Assembly: GCA_934501435.1 (NCBI GenBank)
Contig: CAKSTW010000004.1
Span: 1-64,000, forward strand
Length of the DNA stretch: 64,000 nt
Source: an uncultured Eubacteriales bacterium
GTDB lineage: Bacteria > Bacillota > Clostridia > Oscillospirales > UBA644
Direction: 5' to 3'
The notes beneath the pieces are model-generated. The model searched no databases and was not told where the DNA came from. It saw only the letters and a program-made list of their open reading frames with translations. This document shows positions 25,888-34,151 of the stretch, in pieces (the first letter of the stretch is position 1; every line of letters starts with the position of its first letter). A program made the position numbers and the translations under genes.

Positions 25888-27246
25888 ATGCTGTGGAACG
25901 AAGTAAGAGCGGCGCTCATAAAAAACGCGGATAAAACGCTCGGAGAAAAAGACAGGGTAATTCCGTTCGGAAAAGCCCTTGAAATCGCGGAAGAGCGGGC
26001 AAAAAAACTGAAAAACGCGCGCCGCTGCGCGATTTTGTGCAAAGAAGAAACGGAGGCGGCGCTGTGGCTGCTTGCGTGTTTTGCGGCAAGAAAAACGGCA
26101 GTCCCTCTTTCCGAACGGTACGGAAAAAAACATTGCGACGGGATAATCGGGGAAATACGTCCCGACCTTTTGCTTTCCGACGGCGGAAAGACCGAAAGGC
26201 TCTTTTCGTCGGACGAAGATACTGTCACCGCGGCTCTGATAATGTGTACTTCGGGGACTACGGGAAAGCCTAAAGGAGTTGTTCTGAGCGAGGAAAACAT
26301 TCTGACGAACGTTTTTGATATTGCGGAATATTTCGGCGTTTCGCGGTCGGACACTATTCTTATTCCCCGTCCTCTTTATCATTGCGCGGTGCTTACGGGC
26401 GAATTTCTGGTTTCGCTTCTTGCCGGCGCCGATATCCGCTTTTACTCCGGATTTTTCGAGCCGCTGCGTCTGCCGTCGGTCATAAAAAAGTACGGCGCGA
26501 CCGTTTTCTGCGGAACGCCCACGCTGCTTTCTCTTCTTGCGGCGACGGGAAAGGATATCCCTCTTAAAAAGATCGCGGTAAGCGGCGAATGTATGGACAA
26601 AAAAACGGGCGCGTTTATAAAAAAGGCGTTCCCGACGGCGGAGATACATCACGTTTACGGGCTTACCGAGGCGTCTCCGCGCGTTGCGGCGCTCCCGCCC
26701 CGTCTTTTTGAAAAATACCCCGATTTTGTCGGGTATCCTTTAAGGCATACCGAAATAAAACTTCTGCCCGACGGAAAAAACAGGAATATTCTCTGGGTAA
26801 AAGGAAAAAACGTCACTTCGGGCTATTATAAAAACCCCGCCGCGACCGCCGCGAAAATAAAGGACGGCTGGCTCTGCACGGGGGACGTCGCCGAGATAAA
26901 CGGCGAAGGTCTTCTGAAAATTTTCGGCAGGAGCGACGATATGATAATCAAGGGCGGAATGAATATTTACCCGTCGGAAATAGAAGAAGCGGTCAAAGCC
27001 GACCGCAGGGTAAGAGAAGCGGCGGCTTACGGCTACCGCGACAAAGGAACGGTTAAAATAGGACTTCTCGTTTCGGGAAATTTTTCGTCGGTCTCCGAAG
27101 TTTACGGCGTCTGCCGCGAAAATCTTTCGCCTTACGAAGTCCCGAACGAAATTTTCTTAAAGGACAGGCTCGAAAGAAACGGTTCGGGCAAGATAATGAG
27201 AAAACGCCCCGACCGTGTTGCGGAAAACGGCGGTTTCGGTGTATAA
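25888..27246 (+). CDS. AMP-forming acyl ligase
   Basis: 452 residues of the ANL (acyl-CoA synthetase) superfamily, which activates a carboxylic acid as an acyl-AMP. The P-loop-like CTSGTTGKPKG is near residue 127, YGLTEASP near 253, the GDVAEI hinge region near 330, and the catalytic lysine motif NGSGKIMRK near the C-terminus. It is rather short, so the N-terminal subdomain is compact. The start at 25888 is one base past the kinase stop, with AAAGGAAAAAT upstream. The acid and the acceptor (CoA or carrier) are unknown. Confidence 0.85.
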   Translation: MLWNEVRAALIKNADKTLGEKDRVIPFGKALEIAEERAKKLKNARRCAILCKEETEAALWLLACFAARKTAVPLSERYGKKHCDGIIGEIRPDLLLSDGGKTERLFSSDEDTVTAALIMCTSGTTGKPKGVVLSEENILTNVFDIAEYFGVSRSDTILIPRPLYHCAVLTGEFLVSLLAGADIRFYSGFFEPLRLPSVIKKYGATVFCGTPTLLSLLAATGKDIPLKKIAVSGECMDKKTGAFIKKAFPTAEIHHVYGLTEASPRVAALPPRLFEKYPDFVGYPLRHTEIKLLPDGKNRNILWVKGKNVTSGYYKNPAATAAKIKDGWLCTGDVAEINGEGLLKIFGRSDDMIIKGGMNIYPSEIEEAVKADRRVREAAAYGYRDKGTVKIGLLVSGNFSSVSEVYGVCRENLSPYEVPNEIFLKDRLERNGSGKIMRKRPDRVAENGGFGV

Positions 27247-27273
27247 TCGGTTCGGGAGAAGAGGGAGGTTCTT

Positions 27274-27624
27274 TTGAAAACGACCGAAAGAAGACTTGAA
27301 CTCATCAGGATAATGTGCAGCCGCCGTTACGAGAAGACCGAAAACCTGGCGTTTGAATTCAACGTTTCGGAAAAAACCGTAAGGCGGGATATCGACGCCG
27401 TCAGCGCGACCGTTCCTCTTTACACGAAAAGAGGGGCTTACGGCGGCGGCATTTACCTTTTGGGAGACTACGCCGCGGAAAAAACGTATATGTCCGACAG
27501 TGAGATACTGTTCTTAAAAAGGCTTTCGGAAAGGTGTCGGAGCGGCTCCGACAGGCGTTCTCTTCAGAACATAATAAAAAAATACGGAAAAAATTTCAAT
27601 ACGGAACCGCCCCGACCTGTTTGA
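27274..27624 (+). CDS. Short HTH regulator, copy 2
   Basis: 116 residues, clearly paralogous to the regulator at 23648: ERRLELIRIMCSRRYEKTENLA, FNVSEKTVRRDIDAVS as the helix-turn-helix and GAYGGGIYLLGDY as the wing, then a tail that starts YMSDSEILFLKRLSE. It begins with TTG behind GGGAGG. Two copies bracketing one operon suggest autoregulation or a heterodimer. 27625-27816 holds no supported gene. Confidence 0.78.
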   Translation: MKTTERRLELIRIMCSRRYEKTENLAFEFNVSEKTVRRDIDAVSATVPLYTKRGAYGGGIYLLGDYAAEKTYMSDSEILFLKRLSERCRSGSDRRSLQNIIKKYGKNFNTEPPRPV

Positions 27625-27816
27625 GCGCTAAACTTACAGAGACGGAAAAGAATTTTTCAGGGGCTTTCGGGCAGGCGGAGATTCCCCGGAAAAAGAGCTT
27701 CCGATTTCCCGTATATGCTTCTCTTTTTCCTTTGCGGAACGGAAGACTGCCGAAACCTCGGCGTCGGGTGTCGGGCGGCGCGGTCTTTCCCGTCTTTCGG
27801 AAAAGGGGGAGTCAAT

Positions 27817-28110
27817 ACGGATTTCAAAGATTATCTGCGAGCGGAAATGCTCATACTCGTTCCGGTTCTTTACCTTATCGGAGAAGGACTGAAAAAAAGC
27901 AGAGTTCCCAACCGTCATATCCCTGCGATCCTCGGAGTTATCGGGATAATAATGTCGGCTGTATGGGAATTTTCCTCCGACAGCCCCCGATTGTCAACAG
28001 ATATCTTCGGCGCGGTTTTCGGTTCCGTAACTCAGGGAGTTCTTGCGGCGGGCGCAAGCGTCTACGCAAATCAACTCTATATTCAGAAAAACAGAAAAAA
28101 CAAGAAATAA
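27817..28110 (+). CDS. Hol44-like phage holin family protein, ACG at start position
   Basis: 97 residues if counted from ACG at 27817. It has three or four short membrane helices (AEMLILVPVLYLIGEGL, AILGVIGIIMSAVW, VTQGVLAAGASVYANQLY), the pattern of Hol44-like small holins. No lysin, tail or other phage gene is adjacent. Six bases after the strong AAAAGGGGGA site comes ACG, not ATG. The only upstream ATG (27715) lacks a site and adds unrelated sequence. It could be a domesticated gene, a dying remnant or a true ACG-initiated gene. Confidence 0.55.
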   Translation, partial: TDFKDYLRAEMLILVPVLYLIGEGLKKSRVPNRHIPAILGVIGIIMSAVWEFSSDSPRLSTDIFGAVFGSVTQGVLAAGASVYANQLYIQKNRKNKK

Positions 28111-28147
28111 AGTTCCGATCGGGACTTCGTCTCCGTCTGCCTTTTTC

Positions 28148-28175
28148 GGACGCCGCACTATGCGGCGTCCGTTTC
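28148..28175 (+). terminator. Terminator after the holin-like gene
   Basis: GGACGCCGCA (28148-28157) pairs with TGCGGCGTCC (28161-28170), followed by a short GTTTCTT. Confidence 0.65.
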
Positions 28176-28195
28176 TTAACTTTTTGAAAACCCTC

Positions 28196-28223
28196 TTGAA
28201 ATTTTCGTAAAGATATATATAAT
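28196..28223 (+). promoter_or_regulatory. Promoter of the MATE gene
   Basis: TTGAAA (28196-28201), 16 bp, TATAAT (28218-28223). The -10 box overlaps the ATG at 28222, which therefore cannot be the translation start. Confidence 0.7.
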
Positions 28224-28260
28224 GTCGTTAGGCAGATGCTCTGCCCGAGGAGGGATTTTT

Positions 28261-29727
28261 ACGGAAAGAAAAATCGGATTTTTCGCGCGGCTTTCAAAGC
28301 CCGTCGACCTGACTTCGGGAACTCCGTGGCGCGTCATCATGCGTTACGCCGCCCCGATAATAATTTCATATTTTTTACAGCAGATATATATTCTCACCGA
28401 CGCCGTTATCTGCGGACAGGTGCTTACCGCGTCGGAAGTCGCGGGGGTAAACGATACCTTTCCCCTGACCTTTATCTTTTTGCAGTTCGCGTTCGGCTGT
28501 ACCGCAGGCTTTTCGGTAATAACCGCGAAATGCGTCGGCGTAAAAGACGTAAGAGGCGTTCGCCGCTCTTTTGTCTGCCAGACGTATCTTTCGCTTGCGA
28601 TCTCGGCTTTTCTTACGGTCGTTTCGGTGCTTATGCTGCCGTGGCTTCTCGGAATAATAAACGTCACTCCCGATAATAAAGAAGTCTACGACGCTGCGTA
28701 TATCTACTGCCTTATAATATTCATAGGAATAGCGGCGCAGATGGGCTACAATTTTATCTGCGGAGTTCTGCGCGCTTACGGCGATTCCGTTACCCCGCTC
28801 GTTTTCCTCGTTATTTCTACGGTTCTCAACGTCGGGCTTGATATCCTTTTCCTTACGGTCTTCGGAATGGGCCCCGGGGGAGCGGCTTTTGCAACGGTGC
28901 TTGCCCAGTTTTTAAGCGTTATCGGCTGTACGGTCTATACTTTTGCTAAATATAAGGAACTGCGGCTCGAAAAAAGCGACCTTAAAGTTTCGAAAACGAC
29001 GGTTGCCGAACACCTGAAACAGGGGCTTCCTCTCGGACTTCAGTTCTCCATATTGGCAATAGGCATAATCGTCATGCAGGGCGCGATCGTAAGTTTCGAC
29101 CTTGCCGCTGACGGCAGAATGGTCCCCGGCTCTCCCTCCCAGAACGGGTACGGCGCTGCAAGCAAACTTCTGAATTTCCTTATGGCGTCTTTTCACGGAT
29201 TGGGGTCTGCGGTTCTCGGCTACAACGCCCAGAACTACGGGAAGCGCGATTTCGAGCGTATAAAAAAGGGAACGTGCCAGTCTCTTGTCATAATGCTTAT
29301 AATTTCCGTTATCAGCATTTCGATAGGACTTCTGTTTTCGATAAACGGGACTTATCAGTATATTTTCATGAGCGCCGATAAGATTTCTTCCGAAACGATA
29401 CGCTACGGAAACACCTTTTTGTATGTTGACCTTGCGTTTTACTATATTCTCGGTTTTCTGCTTGTAACAAGAAGCGCCGTGCAGGGCATCTGCCGTTCGG
29501 GATATGTGCTTGCCGCGGGAATTGCCGAACTTGTCGCGAGAATTCTTATCTGCGCGTTTCTGCCGCAGATAGTCAACGGCGCGCCCGTAACTTCTTCGGC
29601 GTCGTCCCTTGCGTTTGCCGCCGTCTGTTTCGGAGACCCCGGCGCGTGGATATGTGCGTCGGTCGTTTTGGCGATCCCCTTTATTTGTACCATCATTAAA
29701 AAGAATTATAAAAAATCAGGGCTGTAA
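28261..29727 (+). CDS. MATE family efflux protein, ACG at start position
   Basis: About 488 residues with twelve predicted membrane helices. MATE proteins export cationic drugs or metabolites using sodium or proton gradients. The N-terminal DLTSGTPWRVIMRYAAPIII and the later QGLPLGLQFS and AVQGICRSG segments are typical. GGAGGG at 28249-28254 is followed six bases later by ACG (28261). The ATG at 28222 lies in the -10 box, and the next in-frame ATG (28339) would cut off conserved sequence. So a non-AUG start, or a recently mutated one, is likely. The ATT between site and ACG is the alternative. Confidence 0.8.
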   Translation, partial: TERKIGFFARLSKPVDLTSGTPWRVIMRYAAPIIISYFLQQIYILTDAVICGQVLTASEVAGVNDTFPLTFIFLQFAFGCTAGFSVITAKCVGVKDVRGVRRSFVCQTYLSLAISAFLTVVSVLMLPWLLGIINVTPDNKEVYDAAYIYCLIIFIGIAAQMGYNFICGVLRAYGDSVTPLVFLVISTVLNVGLDILFLTVFGMGPGGAAFATVLAQFLSVIGCTVYTFAKYKELRLEKSDLKVSKTTVAEHLKQGLPLGLQFSILAIGIIVMQGAIVSFDLAADGRMVPGSPSQNGYGAASKLLNFLMASFHGLGSAVLGYNAQNYGKRDFERIKKGTCQSLVIMLIISVISISIGLLFSINGTYQYIFMSADKISSETIRYGNTFLYVDLAFYYILGFLLVTRSAVQGICRSGYVLAAGIAELVARILICAFLPQIVNGAPVTSSASSLAFAAVCFGDPGAWICASVVLAIPFICTIIKKNYKKSGL

Positions 29728-29894
29728 AAAGGCAGGGGCTGATGGGAAAACATTGGTTTTTCACAGTAAAATCCCCCGTATCTTTGTCCAAAGCCCCGCA
29801 AGGCGACAACCTTGCTGCAGTTTGAATTTCCGTACCGGAATTTTTACCGGGGCGGTACTACAAAACAAGATTTTCGAGTGAGAAAAAGGAACCC

Positions 29895-29922
29895 CCCCGG
29901 ATATGCTGTCGCATATCCGGGG
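29895..29922 (-). terminator. Terminator of the EIIC-EAL gene
   Basis: A perfect 12-bp stem CCCCGGATATGC/GCATATCCGGGG (29895-29906 with 29911-29922) with T-rich sequence on the minus side. The rest of 29728-29968 shows no gene I can support. Confidence 0.85.
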
Positions 29923-29968
29923 AGTCTACGCATCAGGGCAAAGTTTCAGCCGAAAGGGCGGCTGTTAT

Positions 29969-32047
29969 CTATTTCCCGTCTTCCAGAAGATTTTTGAGCT
30001 GCGCTGCGGGCATATCTTTATAATAAAGGTAGCCCTGATATATCGTACAACCGAGTTCTTCAAGCAGTTTTCTCTGCTTTTCCGTTTCGACGTATTCGGC
30101 GATAACTTTGAAATTCAGCCCTTTGCCGAGTTCGATAATGGAGGCGACTATACTCTGGCTGCGCTCGTTGTCAAGGTCGCGTATCAGATGTCCGTCGATC
30201 TTTATATAGTTGAAGTAATTTTTTCTCAAAAGGGAAATTGCGGTGTGTCCCATCGAGAAATCGTCCATGAATATTTCGATCTTCGCGTCTTTCAGAGCGT
30301 CGAACGCCACGGAAACGCCGTCGCGTTCCGAAAACGCCGAATCTTCCGTTATCTCGACTCCGAAAGTTTCGGGCGTGACTCCCGAACCCGCGACCTCTTC
30401 TATCAGCCAATTTCTGAATTTTTCGTCGAGCAGAAGGTCTGTCTGGAGATTTACCGTGAGCCTGAAATCGGGTCGTATCTGCTGGAAGGATTTCAGATCC
30501 CGAAGCGCCGTTTTGACAATAACTCTTGTCATCGGGTCAAAAAGCCCCCGGCTTGAGGCAATGCCGACAATGAGAGGCGGGTAGATATGTCCGTCATCTC
30601 CGACGCTGAAACGGAGAAGCGCTTCCGCGCCTTTTATTTTTCCTCCGACGACCTGAGGCTGATAGTTTATCCCGATACTCTCTTTCGAAATATCGGAATT
30701 GAGTTTTGATACTATTTCGTCTTCAAAAGCCTTCAGTATCAGCGGTTCGTCGTCCGAATTATACGGGGTCCCGTTTATCTCACATTCTTTACAGAGAGCA
30801 ACGAGTCTGTCGAGATATGTTTTTCGGTTCTCCTGCCGAACTTTGTTTTCGAGGAGTACGAACGGAGCGTATATCGCAACGCCTATCAGAATGACGGCGA
30901 TCTGGAGAACGCTTCCCGCAACGTTTCCCGTCGCCTGATATCCGCTTATCAGGACGGGAGTCGTCCACAGGACCGCCGCGTTCGTTATCGGCGGAACGAG
31001 CCCGACGGCAAGCGCCGCGTATGCTACCGAATAGGAAACGAGCGGGGTAATTATAAAGGGAATAACGTAGACGGGGTTGAGAACGACGGGAATTCCGAAA
31101 ATGAGAAGTTCGTTGATGTTGAAAAACAGGGGCAGAGCGGAAACCCGGCAAAGTCTCTTTTTGTGTCTGTCTTTTGAAAAGAGCGACAGCGCGATAAACA
31201 GGCTTACCGCCGTCCCGCAGCCTCCGATAAGGACGAAGGCGTCGATAAAAGGTTTCGACATTATCTGTCCGTTCGAAAAGGCAAAAACGCTTGTCGGAGA
31301 CGTCAGCAGACTGTCGAAAACGTTGCTTCCGTGAATTCCGAAGAACCACAGCAGCGATTCGAAAAACATGACGAGAAATCCGCCGATAAAGGTCGCGCCC
31401 ATATCGGCAAAGGGCGCCGCGAAAACTTCGGTCAGCAGGTCGTTGAAATTGGAAGACCCGTGGAAAGCCGTTATTATTTCCGCAAGCGTTCCGAACATCA
31501 CCAAACAGAAAAAAAGCGGAAAGGCCGTCTGCATACTGCGGGAGAACTCGGTGTGCGCGGGGTGGCGTTTCTTTATGAAATTATAAAAGATAAGGAACAG
31601 CCGTGTCGAAAGCAGGGAAATAAGGATCGCGGGGAAGATGTTCGACATCTTCGTATATTCGAGCAGCGATTTTTCGCCGTTTATGACATCCGGTCCGAGA
31701 AAAATCAGGTAGCAGGCGAGGGCGCAGATGCACGCCGCAAGCCTTGCCGAACTGTGGATCTTTGTGCGTGCGGTGTCGAAAAAAGAAAGCGCAACAGCGA
31801 GATAAACCGCCGAAAATCCGTAAGTAATACTGTATAAAAGGCTGAGTACATCGTTAAGCGAACCGCCGGCGGCGGTCTGTATGAATTCTCTTGCCGCGGT
31901 CACGGGAAAATTCTGAAGTACCAGGGCTCCCGCGCCTATAAGAAAGACGGGAACGAGAAAAGTGAAAGCTCTGCGCAGAGTTTCGAGCAGCGGTATGCTC
32001 TCCGCGCGGATATATATCCTGAAAAGACTGTTTGCAAATTTTTTCAT
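29969..32047 (-). CDS. PTS EIIC-like membrane domain fused to EAL c-di-GMP phosphodiesterase
   Basis: 692 residues. Residues of about 20-420 form a ten-helix PTS EIIC domain of the lactose/cellobiose type (NINELLIFGIPVVLNP, GIHGSNVFDSL). Residues of about 450-690 are an EAL domain. Its key acids are present: the EAL Glu (AEALLRF), VNLQ, the Glu of VEITED, MDDFS, IKIDG, EYVET and YQGYLY, so c-di-GMP hydrolysis is plausible. No EIIA or EIIB is present, so the EIIC part probably senses rather than transports sugar. This architecture is known in Bacillota. A 14-G tract replaces the normal ribosome site. Confidence 0.88.
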   Translation of the reverse strand: MKKFANSLFRIYIRAESIPLLETLRRAFTFLVPVFLIGAGALVLQNFPVTAAREFIQTAAGGSLNDVLSLLYSITYGFSAVYLAVALSFFDTARTKIHSSARLAACICALACYLIFLGPDVINGEKSLLEYTKMSNIFPAILISLLSTRLFLIFYNFIKKRHPAHTEFSRSMQTAFPLFFCLVMFGTLAEIITAFHGSSNFNDLLTEVFAAPFADMGATFIGGFLVMFFESLLWFFGIHGSNVFDSLLTSPTSVFAFSNGQIMSKPFIDAFVLIGGCGTAVSLFIALSLFSKDRHKKRLCRVSALPLFFNINELLIFGIPVVLNPVYVIPFIITPLVSYSVAYAALAVGLVPPITNAAVLWTTPVLISGYQATGNVAGSVLQIAVILIGVAIYAPFVLLENKVRQENRKTYLDRLVALCKECEINGTPYNSDDEPLILKAFEDEIVSKLNSDISKESIGINYQPQVVGGKIKGAEALLRFSVGDDGHIYPPLIVGIASSRGLFDPMTRVIVKTALRDLKSFQQIRPDFRLTVNLQTDLLLDEKFRNWLIEEVAGSGVTPETFGVEITEDSAFSERDGVSVAFDALKDAKIEIFMDDFSMGHTAISLLRKNYFNYIKIDGHLIRDLDNERSQSIVASIIELGKGLNFKVIAEYVETEKQRKLLEELGCTIYQGYLYYKDMPAAQLKNLLEDGK

Positions 32048-32053
32048 TCACTA

Positions 32054-32067
32054 CCCCCCCCCCCCCC
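32054..32067 (-). repeat. 14-G homopolymer in the ribosome-binding position
   Basis: On the minus strand, fourteen consecutive G residues end six bases before the ATG of the EIIC-EAL gene and are themselves the only Shine-Dalgarno-like sequence. Slippage in such tracts alters expression in phase-variable genes of other bacteria. Tract length may also be a sequencing uncertainty. Confidence 0.85.
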
Positions 32068-32194
32068 GAAAAACCGGGAGGCAAACATTGAACCTAACGA
32101 TTCTATTGTAGCACAAAAAAACGGACTTTGCAATCTTTTTTTCGGCGGAACGGGCTTTTTTTGCAAAAACAGCCGTCGGATCGGATAAAAACAG

Positions 32195-32396
32195 GGACAG
32201 TCCGAAGACTGTCCTTGAGGCGACCGCTTAAATCAGGGCGGAGCCCTGCATGTAACCCGACGAAGTCGGAATGTAATCATTTTCATAAGAAAATGTATGT
32301 AATCAATCCGAAGAACACTTCCCGAATAGTGATAACATACGCCTGTCGGCGATTACATACTCGCTACGCGGTGTTCCTGCCAATCCTTCGGATTGG
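32195..32396. repeat. Array of small palindromes separated by ATGTAATC
   Basis: Successive perfect hairpins: GGACAGTC/GACTGTCC (32195-32214), CAGGGC/GCCCTG (32234-32248), CCGAC/GTCGG (32257-32269), ATTTTC/GAAAAT (32279-32294), CGCC/GGCG (about 32340-32351) and CCAATCC/GGATTGG (32380-32396). The octamer ATGTAAC/ATGTAATC follows the second, third and fourth hairpins. Its complement GATTACAT (32351-32358) follows the fifth, so the whole looks like a two-sided element. No protein is encoded. Confidence 0.8.
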
Positions 32397-32399
32397 ATG

Positions 32400-32431
32400 A
32401 AAAAAGCACTTGCGATTGCAAGTGCTTTTTT
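32400..32431. terminator. Bidirectional terminator beside tRNA-Asn
   Basis: AAAAAAGCACTTGC (32400-32413) pairs perfectly with GCAAGTGCTTTTTT (32418-32431). On the minus strand it terminates the tRNA gene. Confidence 0.9.
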
Positions 32432-32432
32432 C

Positions 32433-32508
32433 TGGCTCCCCCTGTCGGGCTCGAACCAACGACCCTGCGGTTAACAGCCGCATGCTCTACCGACTGAGCT
32501 AAGGAGGA
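32433..32508 (-). tRNA. tRNA-Asn(GTT)
   Basis: 76 nt on the minus strand with encoded CCA. The acceptor arms TCCTCCT and AGGGGGA pair with one wobble. The D-arm region TAGCTCAGTCGGTAGAGC, anticodon stem GCGGC..CCGC with anticodon GTT, and T-loop GGTTCGAGCCC are canonical. Confidence 0.95.
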
Positions 32509-32976
32509 ATATTTCTTTCAGCCTGATTATTATATCACAAAAAGGAGCGGTTGTAAATAGGCGCAACGACGATTTCAATATTTTTTTACAAATTGTCTGC
32601 GGCAGTCCGTGTCCGGCCGTATCTTTCCCGAAAAAAGTCCCCGTATGCGGCGTCTCTCACTGTCTTTTGCAAGTCCTTTTCTGCGGCAAAATGGGACATT
32701 TTTATGGATTTTATTGTCGGCTCTTGAAAAAAGCGGCAAATTGTGATAAACTAAAATGTAAATTTGCGTGCCGCCGCATGTCCGACGGCTCGGCAAAAAC
32801 AGGGGACTCCTGTCTGATGACGCCGACTTTCCGATTCGGTCTTTTTGTCCGTTGCGGCGGAAATTCCGTTCGGCGGGCGTTGAATTTCCGGAACCGGAAT
32901 TCCGGGTCTGCGCGGGCGTCCGTTTTTTCTCGGTTATATTTTATGAAAGGAAAGCCGCTGCGGCGGTGCTTTCGGT
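32509..32976 (+). promoter_or_regulatory. 468-bp intergenic region with promoter for the polymerase-like gene
   Basis: TTGAAA (32724-32729), 17 bp, TAAACT (32747-32752) with a TGn extension reads toward the gene at 32977, giving a leader of about 220 bases. The leader has small CCGGAATTCCGG-type palindromes near 32890 but no riboswitch class I recognise. Two overlapping ORFs here lack ribosome sites and family resemblance. Confidence 0.5.
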
Positions 32977-34137
32977 ATGAATAATATCAAAGTCGGCAAA
33001 ACGGCGATGCGTCTTTGCGAGATCGCGTTGTTTGCCGGGGTCGCCGTGACCTGTATCTCCTGTCTTTTCGGCAGAGCGGTTTTTGATTTTTTCAATACTC
33101 TTTCGTCGGTCACGGTCTGCGTCTGTCTTATCCCGATAGTCGCGGTTTTCTGGAAAGATATAATAAAAAACAGGCTTGCGATCTGTGCGATCGCCGCGTT
33201 TTCGTTTCTTTCCGTTGTCTCGTCACTCTTTGTTTCGGGACTTTATATTTCCCATTCGCTTACCGCGATAATCGGAATCGTTACGATATATGTCATGAAC
33301 TTTCTGCCGGTAAAAAGAGACGTTCAGATGGCACTTATCCTGTTTTTGTCGATAATGTCCGTCTGTCTGCTGTTTCTTGCCATTGATTTTTCGCAGAAGA
33401 CCCTTGTTGAAAAGTATAATTATACGAATTCAAACGTCATGGGCATTGTTGCCCTGATGGTGAATTCCTATCTGATGACCCTGATAAACGTCAACAAAAT
33501 AAGCGGAAAATTCGTTCATCTCAACATCTTTATTGCGATCTTCGCTTTTATGACCATAACGGTTTTCGGCTGTCGGAGCGCCCAGCTCGGTTTCCTTGCG
33601 TTCCTTGTCGTCGGATTCCTTATCCCGCGCGGTTTCTGGGGAAGAAAAAGGACGGCGGCGGTCGTCGTTTTCGCGATCGTTGTCGGAATAATTTTCCCGT
33701 TCATTTACCTGAAAATGTTTCAGAAGGGGCTTGACGACATTCATTTCCCGCTTGTCGACAAGCCGTGGTTTTCGGGAAGAGACGTTTTGTGGCAGGAGGG
33801 CATAGACCGTATCTCCGCGCGCCCCGCAACGCTTCTTTTCGGCGCGGGACAGCGATATTTCGATATGGCGAAAGACTACAATTACCACAACAGTTATTTT
33901 TCGATACTCTTAAATTTCGGAATACCGTCGTTTTTACTTTATTATTTTTCGTTTTTCACCTCCGCAAGGCGCACTCTTCTTTCGGGAGATGATAAAAACG
34001 CGCGGGCGCTGCAACTTGCGCTTATTCTTATGATAATGGTTGTGAGCCTTGTCGAAACGACGATCCCCGCCACCACTTTCATCTGGCTTTACGGACTTTG
34101 CTTTATCCCCCTGAAATGCAGGGAAATTCACAGATAG
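32977..34137 (+). CDS. O-antigen ligase/Wzy-like polysaccharide protein
   Basis: 386 residues with about eleven membrane helices. The long periplasmic-type loop near residues 255-310 contains SGRDVLWQEGIDRI and NYHNSYFSI, resembling the O-antigen ligase and polymerase (Wzy_C) superfamily. In a Gram-positive it could polymerise or attach a surface glycan using lipid-linked units of the TagO kind. AAAGGAAAG lies upstream but rather far. No glycosyltransferase cluster is adjacent, so the glycan is unknown. Confidence 0.7.
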   Translation: MNNIKVGKTAMRLCEIALFAGVAVTCISCLFGRAVFDFFNTLSSVTVCVCLIPIVAVFWKDIIKNRLAICAIAAFSFLSVVSSLFVSGLYISHSLTAIIGIVTIYVMNFLPVKRDVQMALILFLSIMSVCLLFLAIDFSQKTLVEKYNYTNSNVMGIVALMVNSYLMTLINVNKISGKFVHLNIFIAIFAFMTITVFGCRSAQLGFLAFLVVGFLIPRGFWGRKRTAAVVVFAIVVGIIFPFIYLKMFQKGLDDIHFPLVDKPWFSGRDVLWQEGIDRISARPATLLFGAGQRYFDMAKDYNYHNSYFSILLNFGIPSFLLYYFSFFTSARRTLLSGDDKNARALQLALILMIMVVSLVETTIPATTFIWLYGLCFIPLKCREIHR

Positions 34138-34151
34138 ATACAGAGGCTTTT

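Noticed and set aside
27625..29968. Prophage region
   Set aside because: Only one holin-like gene is seen; no integrase, structural, lysis or attachment sequences.
32195..32396. CRISPR array
   Set aside because: The constant element is only 8 bases and the intervening segments are perfect hairpins, unlike spacers; no cas genes are present.
32667..32984. Two overlapping small plus-strand ORFs before 32977
   Set aside because: No ribosome site, Cys/Arg-rich random composition, and they overlap the promoter and the start of the next gene.
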